This document shows, piece after piece, positions 1 to 10,382 of a stretch of 12,500 nucleotides of DNA (position 1 is the first letter of the stretch; the number at the start of each line of letters is the position of its first letter). The notes below the pieces were generated by a model. That model saw only the letters and a program-made list of their open reading frames with translations. It searched no databases and had not been told where the DNA came from. Source of the DNA: Neocallimastix lanati (nom. inval.) (taxonomy: Eukaryota > Neocallimastigomycota > Neocallimastigomycetes > Neocallimastigales > Neocallimastigaceae); assembly GCA_016946835.1 (NCBI GenBank), contig JACVTC010000011.1, forward strand, positions 1,695,001 to 1,707,500, given 5' to 3'. The translations under genes and the position numbers were made by a program.

Positions 1-855
1 TATAAATTGCTTCATCATGAATAGCTTTAGCAACTTTTGGATGTTTTTCACATAATTCATAAAACTCTGAAGCTTTAATTATTGCAATAATACATTTTGT
101 TTTAGCAATAACCGATGTGGTTCTTGCTACTTGAAAAAGTACGCCTTTTGATATATATATATATATATATATATATGTGTATGTATTATTAATTTATTTT
201 AATATAAATTTTATTCAAACATTATTTTTAAAAATTTTCATACCAATCTCACCAAAAAAGCTAATTAGAAATTAAATACAAATACATATATATTTAATAT
301 ATTATTATTAGTAGAAGGATAAGTATTTAAAAACAATAAAAGATTTATATATATTACCATCCTTTTCCAAGTTCGGCATAAACTATTTCATCATCCTCCG
401 AAGTAACTTCAACAATTCCCTTTATAATAAAAAACATTGCTTTTGCTTTTGTACCTTCTCTAATAACTTTAAGCATAATATTAAAATAATTATTATTTTA
501 TACAATTTTATATTATAATTTTATTTTATTACTATTTTTATTGTAAATTAGTATTATTACTTGTATCACCAATTGAATAATATCTAATATGAATAACTTG
601 AATTAAATCATTTGAAAATGTTTTTTCAGCATTTGCAAACCATGGATGTGCCTGAAAACTTGAAATTAAATCTATTGGTACTGTATTCGGATCTGTTGAT
701 GAACGAGCTCGTGTATGCTTTATTTTTGGAGAATCTATATCATTTTTTGGTGTACTAGGAAGTGACACTGAGGAATTATTTATTACCTTTTTTTCTAATG
801 AAAGTGACTCTTCTGAAAAGTCTGTAACAATTTTTATTTGATTACTTTTTTGCAT
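1..855 (-). CDS. Cyclic-nucleotide-binding (CNB) domain protein, 5' part, runs off window
   Basis: Exons on the minus strand are 855-561, 466-358, 260-244 and 144-1 (open at the window edge), giving about 188 residues. The start ATG (855-853) has A at -3 and an in-frame TGA just upstream at 885-883. Residues 1-70 are a Ser/Thr-rich, probably disordered leader with proline-directed sites (STPK, DSPK) and a basic patch (KHTRARSS). Residues about 74-188 form a CNB fold: GDTIIREG, AMFFIIKGIVEV, then the phosphate-binding cassette CFFGEIGVLF..ARTTSV, which keeps the Glu of FGE and the Arg expected to contact the cyclic phosphate. Correct reading frame across all three introns supports the model. 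The cassette resembles stand-alone fungal CNB proteins more than a classical PKA regulatory subunit, whose inhibitor sequence (RRxS type followed by two CNB domains) is not seen here. The C-terminal part, possibly with another domain, lies outside the window. Ligand and role are unknown. Confidence 0.88.
145..243 (-). other. Intron 3 of the CNB gene, containing an AT microsatellite
   Basis: 99 nt, donor GTATGA at 243, acceptor AAAAG ending at 145. The stretch before the 3' splice site is a dinucleotide AT array (about 151-176) rather than a pyrimidine tract. Removal restores GEIGVLFQVARTTS. Confidence 0.85.
261..357 (-). other. Intron 2 of the CNB gene
   Basis: 97 nt, donor GTAATA at 357, acceptor TTAG ending at 261. 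It splits a Cys codon (TG|C) just before FFGEI. Phase 2. Confidence 0.85.
467..560 (-). other. Intron 1 of the CNB gene
   Basis: 94 nt, donor GTAATA at 560, acceptor AAAG ending at 467. Removal joins GATACAA to TTATTAGAG, giving the CNB motif GDTIIREG. Phase 1. Confidence 0.85.
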
Positions 856-1271
856 ATTTTCTTTTAATATAATATTTTTTTTTCATAGATAATAATAATA
901 TATAATAATAATCTAATATATTTAAAAAATATTTAAAACAAAAACTAAAAATAAAAATAAAAAAAAAGAAATGTATAAATTTTTATTAGTATTATAAGCT
1001 GTATTAATGGTAATTTTAAATTTTAAATTAATTTACTAATATATATATATATATTAGTTTTCGATTTTATTTAATTTTATTTCGTTACTATTTTCCTTTA
1101 ATATTAATATTTTTCATTAATGTTTGAAAATTTTAATACATATCAAATAATTATTTTTTTTTATTTTTTTGAATTGGTTATATTTTTTGTTAATCCTACT
1201 ATTTATTAAATATCTTTTATTATTTGCTATATTAACATTTTACTACTTTTAAATTTATTTATTTATTTTTA
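856..1271. other. AT-rich 5' flank of the CNB gene
   Basis: Non-coding, A/T-dominated with several short homopolymers. A weak upstream ATG on the minus strand (886-884, T at -3) opens a 14-codon frame that overlaps the main start out of frame. No confident promoter element can be named. Confidence 0.5.
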
Positions 1272-1333
1272 TCTCTATTTCCATTTCCATTTCTATTTCT
1301 ATTTCTTTTTCTATTTCTTTTTATATTTCTACT
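1272..1333. repeat. Pyrimidine-rich imperfect hexamer array
   Basis: Imperfect tandem copies of TTTCTA/TTTCCA/TTTCTT; the plus strand is almost purely pyrimidine. It leads directly into a T-run and the 38-bp duplication. Confidence 0.75.
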
Positions 1334-1344
1334 TTTTTTTTTTT

Positions 1345-1409
1345 TTGTAGTTGTTGTAGTTGTGTTTGAGGTTTTTTTTTTATTGTAGTTGTTGTAGTTG
1401 TGTTTGAGG
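1345..1409. repeat. Two-copy 38-bp tandem duplication
   Basis: A 27-nt block starting TTGTAGTTGTTGTAG and ending TTTGAGG occurs at 1345-1371 and again at 1383-1409, each followed by a T-run. The two copies look identical. The second T-run passes into the ATT array. Confidence 0.9.
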
Positions 1410-1412
1410 TTT

Positions 1413-1559
<147 letters not shown>

Positions 1560-1890
1560 TATTCATTTATTTATTTATTATTTATCTATTTTAAAAAATG
1601 AAATTCCTTTAAAATTATTATATTAATATTTATTTTATTTTATCATATTACAATTTCAGAATATCTTAAAAGCGTAGAATTAATAAATATATATATTACA
1701 TTTTACTTTTCACATATATTATTAATTATCATTATTTTATATGAGATTCTTATTTCTAATTTCAATGTTCTTATCTTACTTTTTAATAAAATAAAAGATA
1801 GTCTTTATATTTGATTAGAAATAATAAATATTAATATTACCTATATAATTTAAATAATATTTAAAAATATTATTAATAATTAATATATGT

Positions 1891-1894
<4 letters not shown>
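1560..1894. other. AT-rich spacer between two inverted microsatellites
   Basis: No coding frame or RNA gene is recognisable. It is the loop region between the ATT array on the left and the complementary TAA array on the right. Confidence 0.5.

Positions 1895-1949
<55 letters not shown>
1895..1949. repeat. (TAA)18 microsatellite with compound tail
   Basis: About 18 perfect TAA units, then an interrupted tail of TTTTAATAATAATAA-type units to about 2006. Its orientation is the reverse complement of the ATT array at 1425-1559. Confidence 0.93.
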
Positions 1950-2006
1950 TTTAATAATAATAATTTTAATAATAATAATTTTAATTTTAATAATAATTAC
2001 AATAAT

Positions 2007-2100
2007 TGTTAAGAGTCAGGAATTTAGGATTAAAATTCTATAAATTTTATGATAATGAGTTACTAATACCATTACATTGTGGCTTGTACATCATATTACA
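2007..2100. repeat. Direct repeat copy A, possible LTR remnant
   Basis: This 94-bp block begins TGTTAAGAGTCAGGAATTTA and ends CATATTACA, so it has the TG...CA ends typical of LTRs. Blocks shared in the same order with copy B at about 3763-3890 are AGTCA(G/A)GAATTTA, TTTTATGATAA, TTACTA and GTGGCTTGTACAT. Copy B carries two extra stretches of roughly 15-25 nt. That A and B are LTRs of one decayed element is inference: no primer-binding site, polypurine tract or target duplication was identified. Confidence 0.5.
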
Positions 2101-2404
2101 ATATGTTTAAATAATGAATATGTGTTTATAAAATTATCCTATTTTATAATATTAACTTTATATTATTAAACTACTAGTTATTTCTATTCTAAATTAACTT
2201 TTAATTTTACATGAATAAAATAATTTTTATATTATATTAATTTTTAATTTGATTTAAATATTGTAAAAATAATTTCTTAAATATACTTGTAATTTAATAA
2301 TTTCTCCCTAAAACTATGTATTTAATATTATTACATCATTAATATTGGATATATCTAAAACATCTCTTATAATATATGGTTTATATATACTATTTATATG
2401 ATGA
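2101..2404. other. AT-rich spacer between repeat A and the integrase relic
   Basis: No gene seen. In the element's minus orientation it would lie between the integrase 3' end and the putative 3' LTR. One minus-strand stretch around 2310-2390 reads open for about 25 codons, but no family is recognisable. Confidence 0.4.
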
Positions 2405-3765
2405 AAACCTTTTTCTTAGATGGTGATATTATACCATCTCAATATGTTTGAATTCCTCTTATATATTAGATTTTTCATCACTTTCAATTATAATCCGCTT
2501 CGAAGATTGGGGCTATTTTTTTTATATATATTCTCTTTGTTAATTTAGTGATAATTATTAAAAATAAATTTTTAATTATATATTAGTTAAATGATAAATT
2601 ATAATCTTGGTTTATTAAAATTGATAACATTTATAACTAATTGTATTATTTCTAGTTATTTAAACTTGTATAATGTTTCATAATTTATTTAAATTCAGTA
2701 TTTCAGTTAATTTCTTTTTGTGGGTTAATTTTGGCTAATTTTCTCTATTTAAACTATTTTTAATCATTTCTAAAATAAATATGATTTTTAAAAAATCAGT
2801 ACAAAGAATTAATTAAGTAACTTTCCTTTAATATTTATGTTATTTATTTTACCTAAGATCCATATTTCTAAAATTATTTTATATATTTTAATTTTCTCAT
2901 CATTAAAATGTTAATGATAGAAATTAAATAATTATAACTTCTTGAATACTTTGTAATTAATAATCAAAAATGTCATCAATTTGTGTATAACTCATGATTA
3001 TATTTATTAATTTATTATACCTTTCAACCTGAAGGTTTGCATTATGATTATATTACATTAGTTATTATTTAAATCAATTTTATACTAGATTTAATAATAC
3101 TCTTATTGTTAGAATACATCTATTTCACGATAGAAATTGCTACCCTTTTATATTTCTTTTTGAATATTTGGGATATTATATTTTAAATTATTTGTATTGG
3201 ATCTTTAATATATTGTCTCCTCTATTATTATTGTTAGTATATATATATACATTAAAATAACTATACTTTAAATAATATATTCTGTGGTTTAATAAAAACC
3301 ACTGTTTAATACATCATTATTTAAATATTTATAAGAAATGTATATTATTAAAGTGTATTTCGTATATTTATAAGGTGGAAATAGTTTATCACAAAGTAAT
3401 TCCTTTAAATATAAATAGAGTACATTATTTGTTAAAATATCAAATTATTATGAGTCTCTATAGAGGTATATAGATTTATAATTTATTTTTATATATGCTT
3501 AAGATTGTTTTTCTCTATTAAATTAATATTTTTTATAATTTTGGAGTTTTATTTTAATTGAGATAATTCCCTTCTATCAAGTGTATTATATTTTTAATAG
3601 TTTCTTCAATCTTGTATTCAATATCATTTCAAATGTTCAGTATTATTAGTCTTCCTTAAATTGACATAATGGACAACTTTTATTATAATTTAAAATTTTA
3701 ATTTATTTTTCTTTAACATAATTTTGTATCCGGAAAACAATTCTTTTGCTAAAAACCTTTTTCGA
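2405..3765 (-). pseudogene. Decayed Ty3/gypsy-type integrase relic
   Basis: No long open frame survives, but minus-strand translation shows integrase landmarks in the correct order. NYNKSCPLCQ (around 3678-3661) matches the C-x2-C end of the HHCC zinc module. CDKLFPPYKYTKY (Asp at 3390-3388) matches the first catalytic Asp region. NIPNI followed by KGSNF (3147-3133) matches the 'GIP...SD.G(T/S)NF' block, with the second Asp codon now a stop. ANLQVERYNK (3040-3011) matches the third-acid block, with its Glu at 3025-3023, followed by DDIFDY. PIFEADYN (2510-2487) and DGIISPSKKK (2438-2409) match the C-terminal GPF/Y module. The first three landmarks share one frame and the last two share another; frameshifts and many stops separate them. 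Extra sequence, about 60 codons before the first Asp and about 20 after it, looks inserted. No reverse transcriptase or RNase H was found nearby, so the copy is truncated as well as mutated. Confidence 0.72.
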
Positions 3766-3890
3766 AGTCAAGAATTTAAGGTTTACAATTTTGTCAACTT
3801 TATTAATATATTTTATGATAAAGAATTACTAGAACTTGATTATTCTAAATTAAATGTTTTATTCTATTATATCGTGGCTTGTACATAATA
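3763..3890. repeat. Direct repeat copy B, possible LTR remnant
   Basis: Diverged copy of the block at 2007-2100, in the same orientation. It begins GAAGTCAAGAATTTAAGG and contains TTTTATGATAA and, near its right end, CGTGGCTTGTACAT. It abuts the zinc-module end of the integrase relic, where the gag, protease and RT part of an intact element would be expected, so an internal deletion up to the LTR is one explanation. TG/CA ends are not preserved here. Confidence 0.5.
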
Positions 3891-5199
3891 TATATTCTAT
3901 ACATTTGAAGCTTATTTTTCATATATTTCATATATTCTAACAATTATAATATTAATAATAATAATAACATAGATATTAATAATTATTCTAATAATAAAAT
4001 CAAAAGATAGAAATTAATTAAAATTAATTGAAATAATAATTATAATTATACATATTTAATTAATTAATTTACAATTCAGTTTTTGTGCATTAGTTTTAAT
4101 TGTACGATTTTTCTTTTTTATTAATTTTGAATAATAAATATGTCAAAATATAAATAACGGTTTAAGAAATAATATATATTTAAAATTGTAAAATTTAAAA
4201 TATTTATTGAGCCAAATTTAAAATTTTTAAATTTACTGATTTACTATAAATACATGAACAATTAGATATAATTCATGTAGTTATTAATATGAAAATATTA
4301 ATTATCATAAATAAATTTAGACAATTTCTAAACTATTTATTTAATATTAAACTTTTCAATACTTTTGATTTAACAATTGAAATATAAAATAAATAAATTT
4401 TAATAATTGAAATATTTTAATTTTCCTTACTATAATAAAAAATATAATAAATAAAATTTATATTTTATTGGAATTAAAATAATAATAATATACTATATAT
4501 AATATATAATATATAATATATAATATAAATTCAATGTAATAAAAATTAAAAAATATTAAAAGATGTACGCTACATTAAAATAAAAACTATTGAACTAATT
4601 TTTATATAAAAGGAAATAATAATTAAATAAATAGATAAATAAAAAATATTGTTAAAATGTATCATTCATTTTAATGTATACATTTCGATTCCAATAATGT
4701 ATTAATATTTTTACTTTACTATTTTAAATATATATATAAGAAAGTTTGGTAGAATATATTTATTTTACTAAATCATTCTATTGAGATAATCACGTGAAGA
4801 GTAGTTAAATAAAATATTTAATTACCTTAGAGAATGACAATTATTAAAAATGTATTAAACATTATTAGTATTATAATAATTTTTTTTAAAATTATATAAT
4901 TTAAAAATTACTTAATTTTAACCTTTAATCAAATTAATTTTTAATTCAACAACTAAATAATATAATAATTATTATTATTTTTTTTTATTATTTTTTTTAA
5001 ATTGTGAATTATACTAATTTCAATTCATCAGTTATTAAAATGAATTAAATTAAAGCTTTTATTTATATATAATATAATTTTATATTTAAAAAATGCATTT
5101 TTAAAATTCAGTATAATAATAGTAACATTAATAAAAAAATATTAATATATATAATAATTTACATTATATAATTTAAATCAAAAAATATTTAAATCAAAT
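3891..5199. other. AT-rich upstream region of APC1, no gene seen
   Basis: Almost pure A/T with short AAT/ATT repeats and a heptamer array. No open frame, integrase or RT motif, tRNA or snRNA was recognised. A CACGTG hexamer at 4791-4796, about 400 bp upstream of the APC1 start, is the only GC-containing palindrome noted. Confidence 0.5.
4496..4528. repeat. TATATAA heptamer tandem array
   Basis: Four perfect TATATAA units at 4496-4523 followed by a partial unit. A minor low-complexity repeat in the spacer. Confidence 0.8.
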
Positions 5200-5211
5200 A
5201 TGGAATTAAAA
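5200..5211 (+). other. APC1: Predicted 12-nt first coding exon of APC1
   Basis: ATG GAA TTA AAA, A at -3, followed by donor GTAACA at 5212. Joined to the acceptor at 5299 in phase 0 it gives MELKVLSEFSPFGEH. Without an upstream exon the frame has no Met: the sequence just before 5300 contains an in-frame TAG. A different upstream exon is possible. Confidence 0.6.
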
Positions 5212-8200
5212 GTAACAAATTATGAAATTTAATTTTATAAATATAATTTAATAATTCGACATGATTAACTCTTTGAATAAAATATATAAATTTTTATAGG
5301 TATTATCAGAATTTTCACCATTTGGGGAACATATTTTAAAAGAACGTCAAAAATCATTTTTAAATAAAAGTTCAGTAATATCAAAACAAGAAAGTAGTAG
5401 TAGTTCAGAATGTCCTTTTGATTCAGTTTATAATGAAATTTCAAATGAAGATATTTATAAAATATATGAGAAAGGAAAATATCATTTAAATTCGCCTAGT
5501 GAAATTTCAAATGAAAATGAAGATTTTCAATTAAAAATAACTTATGACGAAGAATTGTATATATTTGGTTCAAAAGTAATATGGAGTCAAGGTAATGTTT
5601 TAAAAAGAAGCTATTCTTTTGATAATTACAATCAACAAGTTACACAAGCATTTTGGGCATATTTTTATATTGAAGATTTAGAAAAAAGCTCATCAATTAA
5701 TGGAAAAGAAAATAAAGTACTTAAGAAGACATTATGTATTTTTTTAGAAACATTTGCTAAATTTTATTTAAATAATGGACAGTCTTTTACACTGAATTTA
5801 CCATTCAAAATTAAAAAAGCATTTCCCCTTGATCATGGAATTATAATTCAAAGAATTCCTGAGAAAGAAGAATTTTCTACAAATTCAGATAGTCAGATTT
5901 CAAATTTAAATATATCAATATTATTTTCAGTTATGCATCCATTAGAAGAAATGAGAATTGTTTCAATGTATAAAACTCAAATTCAAACTGGTCAAGAAGA
6001 TATATTAAATAACAAAAACAATGATAATATTATTCCTTTTTCAATGCTTCAAGAAGATGTTATATATACGTCCACAAATAGAAAACTTCCAATTATTGTT
6101 ACATTTGATAAAATTAAAAAAATACATAAAGTTTGGGGATATCATAATCATCCTTTACGTGAATTTAAATGTGATGATAATGATAATTTTGATTTAGAAA
6201 CAGTTGATTATGATAATGATGAATTTTTGAAAAAGTTGCAAAAAACGCAAGTTATATCTATTTTATTTTTAGAAAAAATATGGTCTGAAGAAGAACAAGC
6301 ATCAGAGTATATAATATATTAAATTTATTTTAAAAACTATAAATTTAGAAAAAAACATAAAAAACTAAATATTAACATTTCTTTTAATTTTTTAATAATA
6401 ATAATAATAATAATACTGTACTAATTTAAGTAATCAACCAGCAGATCATGTATTTATTGTTAATTCAAAGTCAGAATCCGGTATATTATGTTTCTTTCAA
6501 AAATCGAAACAAATAGTTATTGGGATATCTATTGGCAACATGCTAAAACACAAAAAAATTAAGAAAGTTTTTTCAATTGATGCTATATCTGCTCAACCGA
6601 TAAAATCATTAAGGTATCCATTTTATGATTTATTAATATTAAGTCCTAATAATGAAATTTATTTGTGGTTTGGCATGTACGATGAACGATTAAAATGTAC
6701 AATGCCAGAAGATTATCAAGGAGAGATAACAAGAAAAAATGAGCAGTATTCTGGAAAACGTAGAAGAAATAACTCTATAACAAGCGAGGATGATTTAAAT
6801 TCTTTACAACGCAGCAAATCGTGGTTACCACCATTATTTTATTCAAAAGAATTAAAAATTGTAAATATTATAGATCCTGTTGATAATAAAGTAAACTTAG
6901 TATATTCTAATGGAACAGTTGTTCGAGTATTATTAGATTTGTCATATTATTCTTATTTAGTCAATAATTGTATTAAAGCTTTATCAATTACTTTACCATA
7001 TAATGAGTATTATGAGATTTTGGTTCATTTAATAATGGCAACTTTTGGAGGAAATAATCATCCATTATATCTAGAGGAAGATGAATGGGATATATTTATG
7101 ATTATAATTTTATCATTTTGCATTCCAAGTGTAAATAAATATAGAAGAAAGCAATCAGCATCTGAAAAAATTAATGAAATTAAAAATAATAGTTTTGATT
7201 TAATGTTAATATCATCATATCACCGTAGTTATAAAAAGCAGCAATATATGAAAATATTTACAAAAACTTTAGAAGAAGAAAAAAAAATAGTGGAAAATGA
7301 CCAACAAGAATCGAATCCAAAATTTAAATCAATTAAATCAACACCCATAACAAGTCAGTATTTTAAATTTTATTTTTTATATGAAAAGGCAAAAGTTTTT
7401 CATTCAAAAATTAAAGATAGTAAAATTGATTTAACTCCAAGGCTACCAATAATTTTATATACACTACATTTACTTTATGAAGATATGAAGCTCAACATAT
7501 TGAATAAAAAATATGTTAAACCATTAGGAACGTTTTTATGTCATATTGCTTGCTGTATTGATTGGCAAAATTATTATGAATATTATTTACGAGAAGGAAT
7601 CAACTTCCAGAAAAAAATATATAAATTGAAATGTAAGTAATTAAAATAGTAATAATAATAATAATAAATAATTAATAATAACTTTATATATATATTTTTA
7701 TAATAATTGAATGCTTTATATTATTTTTTTAATGAATATTATAATAAAATTATTGCTATAATTTTTTATAATTTTTTAATTAATTATTATTAGCAAAATC
7801 ATTAGAATTAATAAATAGCGAAATTGAAAGCAATGATAATATAAAATATTTAATGAAAAATCCACCTTCAATTTTTAAATGGTCATATAAATTAATTAAA
7901 GATAAAATAAATGAACCATTCCCATCACCATTTGAAATACCTTCTATATTTAAAGTAGAAAAATGTATACATCTTAAAATAAGTACTCGTAGCATTTGTT
8001 TGCAAACAACTAGAATAACAAAATATTTGAAATTATTAATTACTGATAAAGAAAAAATTATATTAGAAATGGTAAATGATGGTTTTCTATTAGATGAAAT
8101 CTTTTGTTTACCAGTTGGAATTCAATTACCTTTTATGGAAACAATAGAAACTTATAGAAAGTCTCCACCAAACAATTGGCCTCCCGAAGCATATGTGTTA

Positions 8201-10350
8201 ATTAGTGAGTCTTTTTATTTGTTATTTTTTTCTTTTTTCTTTTTATTTAAGTAATAAATAAATAAATACATAAATTAATAAAGAAATAAATAAATTAAGC
8301 CAATTATATAAAATTTTTGGCTAAAAATAATATTATTATTAAAAAATTTCAAAAAAAAAAAAAATTAATTTAATAATTAAAAATAAAGATAGAAGTGATT
8401 TAGCAGAAATGTTTTATGGTGTAAAAAGTGGCACTAATAATATAATACCATCGAAAACTAAGGTAATAATTAATAATTAATAATTTAATTTTTTATTCAT
8501 TTTATAAATAAATATAATATATACATATATTGACATCATTTAATTTACTTAATTTGTTTAATAAGATAAATAATAAAGATGATATTCATAATATTTGTGT
8601 TGAAGCATCAAAAAAAGATGATGATAGTAAGATAATTAATAATTCAAGATTAGATATAATAAATATGAAATTTAATAAGGATAATAGAATCGAAGAAGTC
8701 AACAAGTTATTACAATCTTCAGAACCAGTTCAACATTATATTGAAAATAATTCTGATTTAGGGTGTGTATTATATGCATGAAGTTAAATTTTTTTTTTTT
8801 TTTTTTTTACATATTTATAAAAATATTAATATTTAATAATTTTAATTAATAAAATAATAAATTATATTATTCATTAAAAATTTAAATAATTAAAAATATT
8901 TAGAATTAATGATACAGAACAATATATTTTATTACAAGCATTTTCATCAAGAACATTATCATTACCTGTGGGAAGAGGAATATTTAATTATGGTACCGTA
9001 TTTCCTGTATCAAATAAAAAGTATCCAATTCCTGGAATTGATATTACTGTCAGAATATTTCCATTAAATACTATTTTAGATATTAATCAATTAATTGAAA
9101 GTAATCCTAATTTACCACCAGTACCACCTGATTTAATGGAATGGCCAGATTTCCACGATGGGGTAGCTGCTGGTTTACAAATATCAACTGACTATAATGA
9201 GGTAGATAGTGCATGGATATTATATAATAGACCAGAAGAATTAAATAATCAACATGCAGGTTTACTATTAGCATTGGGTCTAAATGGTCATTTAAAAAAA
9301 ATGGTCACATGGAATTCGTTCGTTTATTTAACAGAAAAGCATGTTATGACTTCTATCGCTCTTCTTCTTGGTTTAGCTGTAGCAAATATTGGATCAATGG
9401 ATTTAGTTGTAACAAGATTATTATCAATTCATATTCCTGCACTTTTGCCACCTCAATCAACAGAACCAAATATGCCAATAAATACTAGAATTGCATGTAT
9501 TATGGGTATCGGTTGGCTTTATATTGGTTCATGCCATAGAAGAATGGCTGAGGTAATGTTAGGAGAAATTGAAAAAGTATTTGAATCCCAAAATGAATTA
9601 AATAATAATGCAGTTAGCGAATCTTATTCCTTAACTGCTGGTTTTGCTCTTGGTTTAATTACATTAGGGCAAGGTGATAGTGACAATGCAGTATGTCTTT
9701 CAGATTTAGATATTGCAAATAAATTACGTTTATTTATTAGAAGTAGATCCCCTTCTTCTTCTGCTATCATTGCCCTTGGTTTAATGTATTTAAAAACAAA
9801 TAATAAAATGGTAGCATCTTATTTAGATTTACCTAATAAAAATTTCTCATTAGATTCAGTTCGTGCAGATTATCTTCTTTTGTTAGTTTTAGCTAAAAAT
9901 ATTATTATGTGGGATTTTATTGAACCAACAGAAGAATGGATTAAATCCCAAATACCAGAATTTATAATAGACACTTTGGAAAAAATAAATCAAAATGAAA
10001 AATTATTAACACCTTCTTTAAAGCAAGCCTACTTTAATATTATAGCTGGCGCATGTTTTACCATTTCATTAAGATTTGCTGGTTCTGCTAACCAGATTGC
10101 TTATAATTCTTTAATGAAATATTTTGATATGTTAATGACTTATTCTAATGCCTCTGGTAAAATTTTTATATATAATTATATAATATATATATATATATAT
10201 TTGATATTAAAATTGTTATTACAAATATTAACAAATTAATAAATTATTAATTTAATATATTAATAAAATTTTATTATATTTTTACTTATATTAATTATTA
10301 TACTTCATATTTATATAATTTTATTTACTAAAATCGTAATGATATTTATA

Positions 10351-10382
<32 letters not shown>

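Noticed and set aside
1-855. PKA regulatory subunit (BCY1-like)
   Set aside because: No inhibitor motif followed by tandem CNB domains is visible. Only one CNB domain lies in the window, and its cassette wording differs from the PKA type. The gene is incomplete, so this stays open but is not called.
2487-2520. TTCGAA-containing GC pocket followed by a T-run, considered as a tRNA 3' end
   Set aside because: No cloverleaf, A-box or acceptor stem can be formed; the stretch reads on the minus strand as the GPF/Y-like end of the integrase relic.
2899-2918. Perfect 8-bp inverted repeat ATCATTAA/TTAATGAT, with others at 2418-2439 and 3284-3302
   Set aside because: Short stems within A/T-rich DNA; all three fall inside the integrase relic and need no separate RNA or regulatory explanation.
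4791-4796. CACGTG upstream of APC1
   Set aside because: A single hexamer is not enough to call a binding site without conservation or expression data.
3891-5199. Search for a reverse transcriptase (YxDD) or RNase H remnant belonging to the integrase relic
   Set aside because: No such motif was recognised by eye in the minus strand, so no extension of the element was called.
7780-7995. 71-codon minus-strand open frame
   Set aside because: It lies antisense to APC1 exon 4, whose plus-strand frame carries the conserved sequence. No independent start or family signal.
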